NCBI GenBank assembly: GCA_943737045.1
Contig: CALSFV010000261.1
Span: 372,001 to 436,000, forward strand
Direction of reading: 5' to 3'
Origin: Parapristionchus giblindavisi
Lineage: Eukaryota; Nematoda; Chromadorea; Rhabditida; Diplogasteridae
Length of the DNA stretch: 64,000 nt
The notes below the pieces were generated by a model. That model was not told where the DNA came from, searched no databases, and saw nothing but the letters and a program-made list of their open reading frames with translations. Both the position numbers and the translations under genes were made by a program. Position 1 is the stretch's first letter, and each line of letters opens with the position of its first letter. Below are positions 35,536-46,879 of the stretch, in pieces.

Positions 35536-36813
35536 CAGGGTGCGCCAAAATTACCCGAACTGATTTCACCATTATGATTCCCAGGCCCCCAATGCAAATG
35601 CGCAACCCCTATTGCAGCATCATGACGAGGGATCATTGACCACTCCCTATTCAAGGTTTCAAGTCAGTTAGTCAAGTCGTCTAGTAATGGGGAAGTCAAG
35701 TCGACTGCCACCCCTCATTCTCAAGTGTACAAGGTAGATTGTCATAGTTCACCAGCTCGGCTTTCACGAGTCGGCTGTATCCGATACCGGTATCGTGTAC
35801 CAGGATCTTGGTACTGACAAGGAACGTCCGGGCAGAGGTAGATCGATTTCAGTTTCCACCGCTACAAACCGAGATCCCATCCGAAAGATGGTGTTTCGAA
35901 ATCACAAGTTTACGATCTGGAGACTCGATATCTCGAACACTTCCATTCTTCGTCTCCTCAGGTCTCAGCTGACTTTTCTCCCTTACAAGTACAGTAAACT
36001 GTTAGAACCGAATGATCGACAGATCAAGCTCCGCTGAGAACGGTGACCTCAACTTTTTATGCGTTGTGCCAGGTCCGCGCATGAAATCAGCACGATGTTG
36101 AGCGAAGATAATATCTCACCTTCAAAGACAACCTGAATATCGAGAACAACAGAATCATTGCCTCTGATCTTAAAGAATCCTACAAGACGGCTGGGGTCAT
36201 GGGTCATATCAGTCTTCCACAATACGCCAAGGTTTTAGCTGCTGTTTGCCCAACTGGAAAGTCCATTCTTGTTTTGCCACTTCATGCGTCTAGATCAATA
36301 AGGCATATTATACCAAGCACATCATCGAAGACGCGCTTCTACTCCGATACCATACCCACTTCGGTCAGGACCACTAGACCTTTCGGCAAGATTCTGTCGT
36401 CAATGACATGACAAAGTTGACCCAGTCGTGGTTTTTCACCCATGATCTCGACAAAATCCATCACACTGAATTACTTCCGAACTCCCCCAATCTCAACCTC
36501 CTCGACTGCAGCGCTTGGAGGTGTTGTAGGCCAAGATGTCCTCTATCAAGCACCAGACCCTCGACTCCCTCAGTGCTCCCCTTCTCAAGGCATGGGTCGA
36601 ACTCGATGACAATTACTTGCGGGAATCGACAGTCGCATATGAGAAGAGACTCAAGGCTTGTGTCAGAGCTAAAAGAGGCGACGGCGAGATTCGCTAGTAC
36701 ACTACTGCTGCCCATATTCTTGATAAGCTTTACCATGAATCATATACTCAAGTCACATTCCCAAGGGGAGAATCATATGGAGACAACAGTTCGGGTAATT
36801 ATGGCGCACCCTG
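35536..36813 (+). mobile_element. Tc1/mariner element, decayed
   Basis: Ends CAGGGTGCGCCAAAATTACC and GGTAATTATGGCGCACCCTG in TA duplicates. The left arm shows the empty TA at 7,482-7,483. The transposase is frameshifted, but the C-terminal part keeps the Tc1/mariner signature LPNSPNLNLLD (family: PxSPDLNPxD), near 36,468-36,505. It is inserted within a copy of another Tc1-type element. Confidence 0.85.
36408..36704 (+). pseudogene. Mariner-like transposase C-terminal remnant
   Basis: The frame carries HDLDKIHHTELLPNSPNLNL then LDCSAW. Downstream, other frames resume family-like residues (ACVRAK-type stretch), showing indels. Nonfunctional. Confidence 0.7.
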
Positions 36814-37015
36814 TACAATTATCTCTGCAAAGTTTTGAGCCTACAGCAAAACTGAACACAAAGTTATGACATTTTTGCCCAAATTCAGGGGTGTCGGAAA
36901 TTTCGATTTTCTCAGAGGAATGAATTAACCCGAAAGGATCGCAGAGCGGATTCTACCCCTCAGTAAATGTTGTTCATACACTGTTAACACCAAGTCACAG
37001 AAAAAATCCCACTGA

Positions 37016-37447
37016 CAAGGGGATGGTCGCAACTGGTCCTGGCCATATGAGATGGCAATAACATGACTAGGATTAGTTTTCGATGCTGATTACGAATCCG
37101 TATTCAGAAAATGCCTAATCGACCTCTGTTCCGAGAAAATCGGTATTGAAATTTGGTTTGTTAATTCGAAAAGTCGTGTAGTTTCCTTCACAAACTATCT
37201 GGATTGCAACGGTAAGATTCGGCAATGTAAGGTAAACTATTGCGAGAGTTTATAGATGAGTTTACCAGCCCTCCCGGACGGTTTGCGCAGGAAACCACTC
37301 AAATTTCCGAATTAAAATATCTATTTCCTCGAAAATCAGGTCGATTAGGCACTTTCTGAAAACGGATTCGTAATCAGCATCGAAAACTAATCCTAGTCAT
37401 GTTATTGCCATCTCATACGGCCAGGACCATTTGCGACCATCCCCTTG
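37016..37447. mobile_element. Fold-back MITE with TGA target duplication
   Basis: Ends CAAGGGGATGGTCGCAA and its complement, flanked by TGA (37,013-37,015 and 37,448-37,450). The empty site with one TGA is at 7,680-7,682. The interior is related to 55,633-56,264 and to 6,300-6,590. Confidence 0.88.
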
Positions 37448-38428
37448 TGAGGAAATAATTATCGCTGCGTAAGTATAGAGGGGTTCCAGGATCGCTACAC
37501 TATACTACGACGACGAATCATAACAACGGGAGTAGGATATGATGTCCACAAGTACTATAGTATCCTGCCAAAACATGAGCCCGATTGCTCATCTGAGTCA
37601 AAAGTTATGATTTTTCAAAATAATAGGCGAATACTTTTGGCTGCTACTGTATATTATGATCTTAAAAATGTTTAATTTACTTATACGTTGATGCTGCCAA
37701 CTTGTCCTGGCCATATGAGATGAGATGAGGCAATAGCATGACTATGATCAGTTTTCGATGCTGTTTATGAATCCGTTTTCAAACGATGCTCAATCGAGCT
37801 GAGCCTCGTGAAAATCGATATTGAAATTCGGCTAGTTGATTCGGAAAGTGATGTGGCTTCCAACAAAAACCATCCTAACGTGTTCATGAACTCATGTATC
37901 AACTATCCAAACAACTGCTGGCATGGTTCAGTGGAAAAGGTGGATAAGATGTGAATTTTCGAATCAACTAGACGAATTTCAATATCGATGTTCTCGAATT
38001 TTTTGTTTAATGTTGTGGGTGGATTTACAAAAATCGTTATTTTGCGCCAAAATTGCAATTTTTCGCATTGACAATTTGCCTTATCTGGTAGGTCGATCCG
38101 CACATTACGAGGTTATGAAAATGTATAATTGTGAATAAGTGTTCGTCCTGATCAGACCAACACATTCTTTCATTTAAATGTTCTTCAAATGTTGTCGCAT
38201 CTTTTTGATGTATGATAAATTAAATTAAATAAACAACAAGGAGCGATGGGTGGGCCTTTCACCTGGTTGTTTCGGGTTGCACGTGCTTGTTAAATTAAGT
38301 AATTTTTTGCGATTTGACAAAGACTATTTGACAAAAATGTCTCTATAATTTCTAAACGGAGATAACGGCTAAAATGACCATGCCAATCTTCGTCAGCGGG
38401 CTCGATAACCACTATACACAAGTGATAT

Positions 38429-38598
38429 AGTACGGAGCTGAGTAAATACAATTTTCATAGAATTTTCGTCAACCGTTTATCTGCCTGACCAGTTTAGTCA
38501 CGAAGTTTAGTCTTTAAATTGTAAATTGTTTTTTAAATGATATGTGAATGTAAAATTAAAAAACAATTAAATCTTACCTTTTGATTATATTTAAATCG
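38429..38598 (+). repeat. Duplicated intron fragment of the RING/B-box gene
   Basis: Nearly identical to 40,524-40,692, which spans the start of one exon, an entire intron and the end of the next exon of the neighbouring RING/B-box gene. Same orientation, about 2.1 kb apart, sitting just beyond the palindrome boundary. Confidence 0.85.
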
Positions 38599-38599
38599 C

Positions 38600-40100
38600 A
38601 TTTTCCCTAACAGCGGAGGGGCGGTTGTGGGGGCATGGCACAATGTTTCAAAATCATCCTAGGCGACTCATATTTGATGGCTGGAGTCCCTAGGGGCTGT
38701 ATACGCTTCAGACAAAAATTGACCCCAATCCAGTGTTTCGGCCCTGGTCCTAGACACTGGACCAGCCCATGTGGGTTGGTCCTCATCAGTAGGATGACTC
38801 TCACAGGAAATTTTATATCACTTGCTGTCACATTTATTTAATGTAAGATAAATAAATAAATAAATTCATTAGCGCCCGAAATTAGCTTATTACTGTTAAA
38901 AATAAGTTAATTAGTTATTTAAATAGGTTGGCGGAAATATTTTATATTTTCCATGAATATTTTCGTGAATATACTCCCCAATTTAATTCATTTAATTCAA
39001 TTCATTATTATATAAATATACTACGTGTTCTCATTATTGTTATTTTCGTGCGTTGTCTTCGGTCGTTTTGTCTATCGTCACTTTGTCTCTCGTTTAATCT
39101 TTAATCTATACCTGTTGTCCATTCCCTATGATTCATTTTCTGATTTTGAATCTCCCGCTCTGGTCACGCTCTCGAACTCTCTTTGCTTACAAGAAAGCCT
39201 GGCCATCGTGAAAAATGAAAAAAAAAAGAAAATATTGTAGATTTTCGTTTAAATAATTTAAAATCCACTTCAGCTTCAGAGGCCCGTCGTCACGGTTTTC
39301 AAAGATGAGCTGAGTAGATTCAATATGCATCTCGTCGAGCAAGGCATTTTCATGCCTGCTTCCCTGCTGTTGACAATAAATTTGCTGTGACAAAGTATTA
39401 GGTTGAGACAGAAAGATATGTGCCAATGTATTTAAGTCTTATATTCGTAACTCATAAGTATTGTATGCTACGATCTAGTAATCGTAGCCTTCTTTCTTAC
39501 CTCCTGACTTTATCATATTGTTTAAACATTTAATTATGAATCTTAAAATACCCCCCGAGGTCAGATAAATTTATTATTATTATAGTAAAAGTTATCCTAC
39601 ATACCATACATAATTTTTTAATGCTAAATCAGCTTATTGATCACAAGAATCATGAATGAATCATCCTTGATGTTTCAGGCAAAGGTGCGAAATTTTGTAA
39701 ATTGTAATGTTCTTCAATAGGTTTCTAACCCTTGACGTTACGCTAACTGTTGAGCACTTTTACCACCGCTCTACGGGATTGATGAATGGTCGTGCTAATA
39801 TCTTGCAATATCAAATGTACCTTGCATAACAGATATGCTATGCATTTGCATAGGCATTCGAGAGCCTCCTTCTTTAATGGGATCTTTAATCGTATTGTCT
39901 AATTAATGTAATTTGACTTTACTAAGAAATGAAATAATAACAAATAACATCCTTTATTTAAACAGTTCAGATATACCGGAAAAGAGAGAACAAGATGAAA
40001 TTATGAATGTATTATAATAATGATAAAAGATAATTGTGACCAATTAGACCATTAGAATGTGGATAATTGTTCCTGAAAAAAATAAAATCACACAAATTTT
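38600..40100. other. AT-rich intergenic sequence
   Basis: Largely single-copy. About 38,625-38,720 resembles 61,395-61,505 (shared GGAGTCCCTAGGGG-like core). About 39,390-39,425 resembles a mariner terminus (ATTAGGTTGAGACAG). On the minus strand 39,240-39,400 there is a good acceptor (TTGTCACAG) followed by about 50 open codons (QIYCQQQGSRHENALLDEMH...). It could be an extra 3' exon of the upstream RING gene, but I cannot confirm it. Confidence 0.4.
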
Positions 40101-40103
40101 TGT

Positions 40104-42719
40104 TTAAATGAGCTTGCAATTATTTATCAGTAAAAATGAAATAAAACTAACTCTTGTCAATCTAATAGCTGTATCAATCGAATCAATAATAACATTAGCA
40201 GATTGAATGAAGGTATCACTCAATTCATCAACTGTCGATTTCAGTTCGTTTGCTTCCTAAATTAGGTTATTTATTTTGTAAATGAGAATTTTAATTACAT
40301 ACTTCCAGTGTGAAAATGGTATCTGCAGCATTGAAAAGCTGCTCACGAAGTTGCACAATCGACATTTTCTGAATCTCGCATAGTTGTCATATACCTTGTT
40401 TTAATTAATAAATTACCTTTATAAGATCCTTTTGTAAATCAATAAATAATTCGCACTTGGATATTATTTCCTCTTTTTTCGATTCTATTTCTTCTTTCTT
40501 CATTCTAACATATTCTCGTGATTTAGTACGGAGCTGAGTAAATACAATTTTCATAGAATTTTCGTCACCCGTTTATCTGCCTGACCAGTTTAGTCACGAA
40601 GTTTAGTCTTTAAATTGTAAATTGTTTTTTTAAATGATATGTGAATGTAAAATTAAAAACAATTAAATCTTACCTTTTGATTATATTTAACAGTTGGATG
40701 GCCAATGTGAGGTTCTTCATAAGAACAACTCCCACAGATAGGTTTATCGTACTGAAAATATTTTATATTACACTAAACGATAGTAAAATAAATATTACTT
40801 TCTTACCTCTATACACCTTGGCTCAGTACAAATTCTAATTTGGGAAGTTTGAACATTCTGAAAAAAAATAAATTCTCGATTGAAAAGAGAACAAAGAAAT
40901 ATATGGAAAATTGTGCACACCTCCTTACAATGGAAGCACCCAGAAACGGTACCATACTTAGATTCATTATTCTTCAGTTCAGCAAGTTCTGCAAACATTT
41001 TTTTAAAATTTAATTTTGAAGCTCAAATCTCACTGAGCGCATGCCGGTTGGTTGGGAAAAATTGTCCATCAACTATTTTATTTATTCTTCGGCAATTTGG
41101 GCAAGAGTAGCTGTAATCAATATTGTTTAAATTGTGAATTTGATTCCTGAAACATACCAATCATCTTTTTTGATTGCTTCAATACATTTTTTGCAGAATG
41201 TGTGACCACAGTGAAGTGTATGAGGAATTCGGATATGTGCATCTTTAAAAATACAAAATAATCGATACTAAACAATTAGTTAAGCAAATTTAGTTTAAGT
41301 TAAATGGAAGATAAACTAACCAAACTTCTCCGTACATATTTCACATGATTGGAAGTCCTCAAGCTCGGAATACAAAGCACTTTCGCTTTTATTTATGACA
41401 TCAGGCTTTATCTTTAAGGAACCAGAAAAGGTGTAGGGACAGAAAGAATGGCGAAGGAAAATACGATGGACTTACAATATATTTATCTGGTAAGCGAGTG
41501 GAATAAATGTGAGTTGAAAATTGGATTTTCCCGTAACTATTTTCAATCGCACTGTACATCTGCACATTCAAAACGCCACTTGTGTCAATTCCAATAATAA
41601 TCGAATCACATTTGAAACTGAACAATCACATTAATTTTATATAATTATAACATCTTCTACTTACTTTGTTTCCACAATTTCATATGATAGATCATTTATA
41701 TTCACTGATACAAGTTTCTTATCACATGACATATAAAAGATCCAATTATTGAATACCACTGATCTTACATACATCTGAAGACATCCTAATATATGAATAA
41801 AATAGCGATTAAACCTCACCTTTGGTAAACCCTTCTTCTCCAAAAACATATCTGACTTAGATTGATAGCAACGTATAATGGCTTCATCATTAACGAAATT
41901 ATTTTTTATACCAATTAACAAGCTCCTTGAAATACATTTATTAAATATTTTATTTCTGATTATTTTTGAAACGTAGTAAATATAACTTACTGATATATAT
42001 GAACTGATTCAAATGCCATTACATCTTTAATAGAAACAAACTCCATTCCTTTACTTGATCGATAATCTTCATTGAATGAAAATGCGAATGATACATTCGG
42101 AAGCTCAACTCTTTCAATAAAATAGTTCGAACAGTAACCTTTATAAACTGATTTATTTTTCGAACCCTGTAAAGTGTATTTATTGCAGCATCGGGATTAA
42201 CATTGAAGTATGTAAATACGAACAGTTTCCTTCTTTACTTGTATGGAGTCCGTGATCATGATCCTTTCGTTTAATAGTTCAGCTTTTTTGATTATATCGT
42301 CCTGTTTAATTAATTTGAAATGACAAAACGGATGTAAATAAAACTCACGTTTCGGAAGAAATAAGCATTCTCAATGATTCCGAATCCTCCGGAGTACTTA
42401 CAATCAGATTCCTTTTCTGCACGCTTCGTTCTGAATTTTACATATTAGCGCTACAGGTCACATATATGAGTTACAGATTTTGTAAGCTATTTCGTTATAA
42501 AATATCTTTATTGCTCTTTGAAATATCAATAAACGATAACGAACCCTTTGATCCATGTGATGATTTTTTTATCATTATCTGCAGACGAATGGTGAACAAA
42601 CTCATCTAAATTGCTCATTACAATAACTACATTATTCATAGATTGGTCGTACCGTTAGAAATTTGATAGAAATATCCGCCTCGGTCTACCGAGTATTTAT
42701 CACGCTTTACAAATTCCAT
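40104..42719 (-). CDS. RING/B-box/coiled-coil protein gene, 16 exons, intact
   Basis: Exons (5' to 3'): 42,653-42,719; 42,545-42,626; 42,349-42,430; 42,239-42,301; 41,991-42,166; 41,665-41,925; 41,476-41,617; 41,321-41,411; 41,158-41,242; 41,034-41,110; 40,921-40,988; 40,807-40,857; 40,674-40,751; 40,417-40,533; 40,303-40,368; 40,104-40,256. Joined length 1,659 bases, all phases consistent, 552 residues then TAA. Residues 1-300: beta-strand-like segments (GGYFYQI, NNWIFYMS), perhaps a propeller. Residues 317-365: C3HC4-type RING (CEIC, CGHTFCKKC, CPNC). Residues 389-430: B-box-like zinc site (CFHC, CTEPRC, CGSC, HIGH). Residues 440-540: charged coiled coil (RMKKEEIESKKEEI). This fits a TRIM-like E3 ubiquitin ligase. 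ATTACAG eight bases upstream of ATG may be a splice or trans-splice acceptor. Name and substrate unknown. Confidence 0.85.
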
Positions 42720-43600
42720 GAAAAAGCTGTAATTAAAGAAATATATCATAAATAAATATATTTATATTTTATTGAAAGACACGAATAATATTCGAAAAAC
42801 AATGGGGGGAATGAGAATATTGCATTATTATTATGAATGGTTTTGGCGTCTTGCCATAGGTTATAAATCCTAATCTGACCTAGCTAGGACATATAGTGAA
42901 TGTGATGGAGGGGGGGGGGCAGAGAGAAGAATGAGGGCGACGGGAGAGGAGATGTTCTCTCAACCCATGGTTTGATTCAAGACCTTGGTGGGATGTGATC
43001 GTTCTTTGAGCGGAGCAGAGATTGTAGAGTTATGAGAGAGGCCAGAGACAGAAATACGAGTGATCTATCCCTGTTTACCAATCGTTCTTTCCCTCGATTC
43101 CCAGTATCTTTCCCGCCATTTTCTGTCTCATGCCAGGTCAAAGTTTCTCGTTCTCTTGTTCTCCTTCTATCCCTTCTTTCTCTATTTTTCTACCTTTCTT
43201 TCCTGATTAGCTATTGGTTATGGTTTATTTCGGTCGTCTTTTGCATACCATTGTTTAGTTGCATATGAACATCAATTATCATAACTAGTTTTTTCTCATT
43301 ATTGTTCATTTCATCATATTCATCGGTCGACTTCTTTCAATCTTCTCCACGTTAGACCCATGTAAAGTTGATCTTTGATCTTTAAATTTTCGTTCACTAT
43401 CTCAAAACACATGTGATTGTTGTTCGAGTGCAGATCTCGGAGTGAGGGTCGTCAAATCGCATAAAAATCTACACAAATGTCAAATGTACGGTACATGCAC
43501 CATTATTCTAGACTCATTTCCTTAAATTTGTATACAGAATCGTGGATAAAAAGCAGCACATGCTTTCACAAAATTTATAAATCCACTATGCTGTTACTTT
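42720..43600. other. Upstream region of RING/B-box gene
   Basis: Short G-run near 42,909, purine-rich 42,910-43,060, then pyrimidine-rich sequence. An open frame at 43,032-43,268 is driven by the TTTCTC-rich composition and has no recognisable domain. The gene's promoter presumably lies here, but no motif is evident. Confidence 0.4.
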
Positions 43601-43609
43601 ATAAAGATG

Positions 43610-44745
43610 CGATTTGTCACACGATTCTTTGTGGTCCTGCTACCCGCAATGCACGTAATTGCACGTACGAGAGAACGTTGCCTGAACGGAGAGTAAAATT
43701 AGCTCGTGGTGTGTCATTAAACTTCGCCCCCGCCCCCCCCCCCCCCACTAAAGGTCAAAGACTAGAGATCAAAGATCAAAGATCAACTGACATCTTCCTC
43801 TAACTTCGTCCGTTGTAAAAAAATCATGCGAACGCGCCGAAAATTTATTATTATTTTTATTATTATATTATTATTAAAAAATCGATCGATCTATTATGGA
43901 TTTGTTAAACTACTGCTTTAATCTGTAATGTAGTCTGTCTGTAATCTCTCTGCAATTTGAGATTTATTCTTCAAATGACGTTAACCTTATTGAAGTATGT
44001 ATGAGGGGGCGATTTTTTCGTCGAGGAACATTTGAAATTTGCACTGTTACCTTTTTATATCGCAAGTGCAGCCAGGTGTTATGCTGTATGAAATCTGTTT
44101 CACGCATTTCTCATATCAACCGACCGTTTCCATGATTCGAAGGTAGAAAAGCATGTTACAAAGTACCTAGCTATTCGACCTACATATGCGATACGCATTA
44201 GTGTGCGATGCTGTACTATGACAGTAAGCTGGTTGATGTGCTCCGATACGCAATCATATTGTGTGATTTGATATTTGGACGACTTAGAATATGCTGTGAA
44301 AGCTGGATATACTAGGTTAAGATGTGTGTGTGCCAAGATGTGTGCCCCCCTATTTCCTGTAGCAGTTCGGTGATTCATCATTGATCTTTGATATTTAATC
44401 TTTTAACTTTTAACTTTGATCTTTATTCTTTGAACTTTGATCTTTAATCTGTCCGCTCGTCTACTGTTCCATTCGAAGGGCGTGGTGAATTTGTGCAACT
44501 TTGGTAGCGCGACGACGAAACAGAAGTCGCCCGATGATTCGTGGACGGCGGTACAACGGACGAAGTTAGAGGAAGATGTCAGTTGATCTTTGATCTTTGA
44601 TCTCTAGTCTTTGACCTTTAGTGGGGGGGGGGGGGGGGCGAAGTTTAATGACACACCACGAGCTAATTTTACTCTCCGTTCAGGCAACGTTCTCTCGTAC
44701 GTGCATTGCGGGTAGCAGGACCACAAAGAATCGTGTGCCCTACAA
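43610..44745. repeat. Small inverted duplication around GAK exon 7
   Basis: 43,625-43,815 is the inverted counterpart of 44,540-44,725, covering the 3' end of exon 7 and its downstream intron. The arms share ATGACACACCACGAGC, AACGTTCTCTCGTACG and GATCTTTGATC runs. The centre (about 43,830-44,530) contains ATT repeats and GAK intron 3 sequence. Confidence 0.8.
44456..44578 (+). pseudogene. GAK exon 7 remnant
   Basis: Reads C-N-F-G-SATTKQKSPDDSWTAVQRTKLEED to a changed donor (GTCAGT instead of GTGAGT). The DFG aspartate is Asn, and there is a four-residue insertion relative to 25,403-25,516. The 5' part is scrambled. It cannot encode an active kinase segment. Confidence 0.8.
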
Positions 44746-44879
44746 CTTGACGATTTCGTGTTTAACAGGTCTGCCAAACACTACCCTGCCGATTTTCCAT
44801 TCAATGGATCCTTACGCCTCTCTGTATCAAACACCACCTAATAAGTACAAGTCTTCTACTTCACGTATATCTACTCTAG

Positions 44880-45055
44880 ACGTAGCGGCCGAAACAGGCA
44901 CTAGGTCGAATGAGAACCGATGAATAATAACCGACTGGATGATAACCATTTGCATACAGTGTCTATTCATTAGCGCTTGTATCTAATATGCAAATGGTTA
45001 TCATCCAGTCGGTTATCATTCCTCTGTTCTCATTCGACCTAGTGCCCGAAACACC
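44880..45055. repeat. Hairpin repeat with CGAAACA ends
   Basis: GCACTAGGTCGAATGAGAAC and GATGATAACCATTTGCATA are each repeated in inverse across a centre at about 44,968. The edges carry CCGAAACA. The same edge sequence occurs near 27,268, where it is not palindromic. Confidence 0.7.
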
Positions 45056-45118
45056 ATAAAACACATCATTATCTACTTTATAATATTATCTATTAATTGT
45101 GCACCGAAAGGCAGACCA

Positions 45119-45215
45119 CGAACTGATTTCAAACTCTCCGCTCTGGCCATACTCTCTCTCTCTCTCTCTTGCTCTATGAGAGAGCGTTGCCAGAGCGGAG
45201 AGTAAAATTTGATCG
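45119..45215. repeat. GAGAGCGTTGCCAGAGCGG family, hairpin copy
   Basis: ACTCTCCGCTCTGGC and GCCAGAGCGGAGAGT face each other around a CT repeat. Single copies lie at 25,640-25,665, 43,670-43,700 and 44,665-44,695, next to GAK exon 7 copies, and weakly at 54,020-54,075. Confidence 0.65.
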
Positions 45216-45544
45216 GCACAGCGTTCTCATGACTTTCAAAGCAAGAACGACCGCTCAACATACAAACTCTCTCGAATACAATGGTCTCTCCTTTGTCTTG
45301 CTTTCGAAGAAAAATGGCTTGGACCAGAATACTGTGTCGGAGAGTAAGCAAAAGAGCGCTGTTCTAACAAGGCGATGTCGCGTTTTAAAGTTTCGCGAAA
45401 AACTTAAGACAATTAACAAACTCAATCCTTCATTAACTCCGAGAACCCCAAAAAATCAAATTTTCGCCAAACAAGAGTATATCGTCATAATCCATCTCGT
45501 ATAGAACACTCCAATCGCCAGACACCGTACGCATCAGCGTTGGA

Positions 45545-45830
45545 AAAATCTCTCTCTCCCTCTCCCTCCCCTTCCCCCCACCCACCCCTATGTCTATGAT
45601 ACTGGTCATCAGTAACACAAACAATACAACCATAGCCATTACTGTATGCAATAACAGTGACCATCCGCTCTCTTCTATCCCCTTCCTAAACCTTTCCCCT
45701 CTCTCTCCTCCCTCCCCCCCCTCTCTCTCTCTCCCCCCCCTTCCTCACCCCCCATCGCTCTACCTTTCTCTTCCTCTCCATCCCCCCTCTCCCCTCCTCC
45801 GTCCATCTTCCCTTCCCCACAGGCCATGAA
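45545..45830 (+). repeat. Pyrimidine-rich tract
   Basis: Long CT/CCC-rich sequence on the plus strand, open but low in information; no gene. Confidence 0.8.
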
Positions 45831-46084
45831 GGGTCAACATCATCTTCCTCTCCATAGGGACGATTCAGAATGATCGATTTTTGGGAAATTTTGGCTCGAA
45901 ATGCCGTTAGGCTTGGTACTTTGTAACATACTTTTCGACCTATGCATATATTTCTAATAATTCACGTATATTCTTCTTTTCCTCTTCATAATCGTATTCT
46001 TTTACCTTGCAAATAGTTCTCATCTTTATTTGCATGTTCATTTTCTCAATAGTCACATATATGCAAGCAGCTACACAATGAACA

Positions 46085-46260
46085 ATCCCGGATAGTCCAT
46101 GAAGGATCGAGGGCCTCCACCAGACGCGGGTTGTCGTGGAGACTGTGTGGTGGATGAGATAGAGAAAGCCAGTGCCACTCAGCGAATATATGTGACGATG
46201 GATATTGATTAGGTGGAATCATCTCAGAAACAAAATTGTATCAAAGGAATGGACAATGAA
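46085..46260 (-). repeat. Dispersed GAK-intron block, copy 4
   Basis: Same block as 1,495-1,740, 9,290-9,485 and 33,870-34,100. Here it lies downstream of the linker exons rather than upstream, so the local order is rearranged. Confidence 0.65.
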
Positions 46261-46729
46261 GAGGGGTTGAAACACGAAAATGACTTGATGAAATCATATA
46301 CATTTTCATATCCGCATGATCCGAGGATTATTATAAGGCTCAATTTCAGGATCGGCCCACTATATAAGGCTCATTTTTATGCGAAATGTTTCTAAAATCG
46401 ACCTACAATGTTTAAAAAAATCATGTGAGAGCGCCCAAAATGTATAATGGCTGCCATTAAACGAATGATTAGTCAGAATAGAGTGGCTACAGTTAGACTA
46501 GCAATAAGAATTATATTCTATATTTTTTGAATCATACGGGAGCGCAGTACTATCTGTCGATGTGACCACGATCAACTAAGATGTTGGCGCAACCCGAATC
46601 AACCGGGTGAAAGATCTACTCTGTTGTTGTTCGCCTGATGAGGCAATAAGGCTTATTCATCGTCTATTAATCAATAAAATAGATAAATAATCTAATTAGC
46701 AAATAAATCAATAAATCAATAAACTTCAC

Positions 46730-46845
46730 CAGGCACGGATTGGTCGCCAGGAATTCGGCGAACGGATCGAAGGGTTGACTTCGTTGAGAGAATGATGGGG
46801 CTGATAAGTTGCGTTGCATAGACGATGATGCACTGATGTCTACAA

Positions 46846-46879
<34 letters not shown>

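Larger units (their letters stand above)
20009..38345. repeat. Right arm of giant inverted duplication
   Basis: Mirror of 5,826-19,618. It differs from the left arm by an extra segment at about 24.7-27.15 kb (repeating exons 2-3 and adding exon 7 and a TA-flanked MITE) and by insertions at 28,494, 30,544, 35,536 and 37,016. It lacks the left arm's insertions at 10,283 and 13,128. Homology stops near 38,345, where single-copy sequence begins. Scattered single-base differences in the near-identical inner part (for example a C versus A in the hAT-like MITE, and different lengths of the C-run near 19,284 and its mirror) show the two arms are not literal copies of one read. Confidence 0.9.

Noticed and set aside
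5826..38345. Explaining the whole inverted repeat as a pure assembly artefact
   Set aside because: The arms differ by arm-specific insertions with proper target duplications and by substitutions that increase outward, which a simple mirror error would not give. A mis-joined haplotype at the very centre is still possible and is flagged in the findings.
43032..43268. 78-codon frame with hydrophobic C-terminus upstream of the RING gene
   Set aside because: Composition of a pyrimidine-rich tract, with no homologous copy or splice signals.
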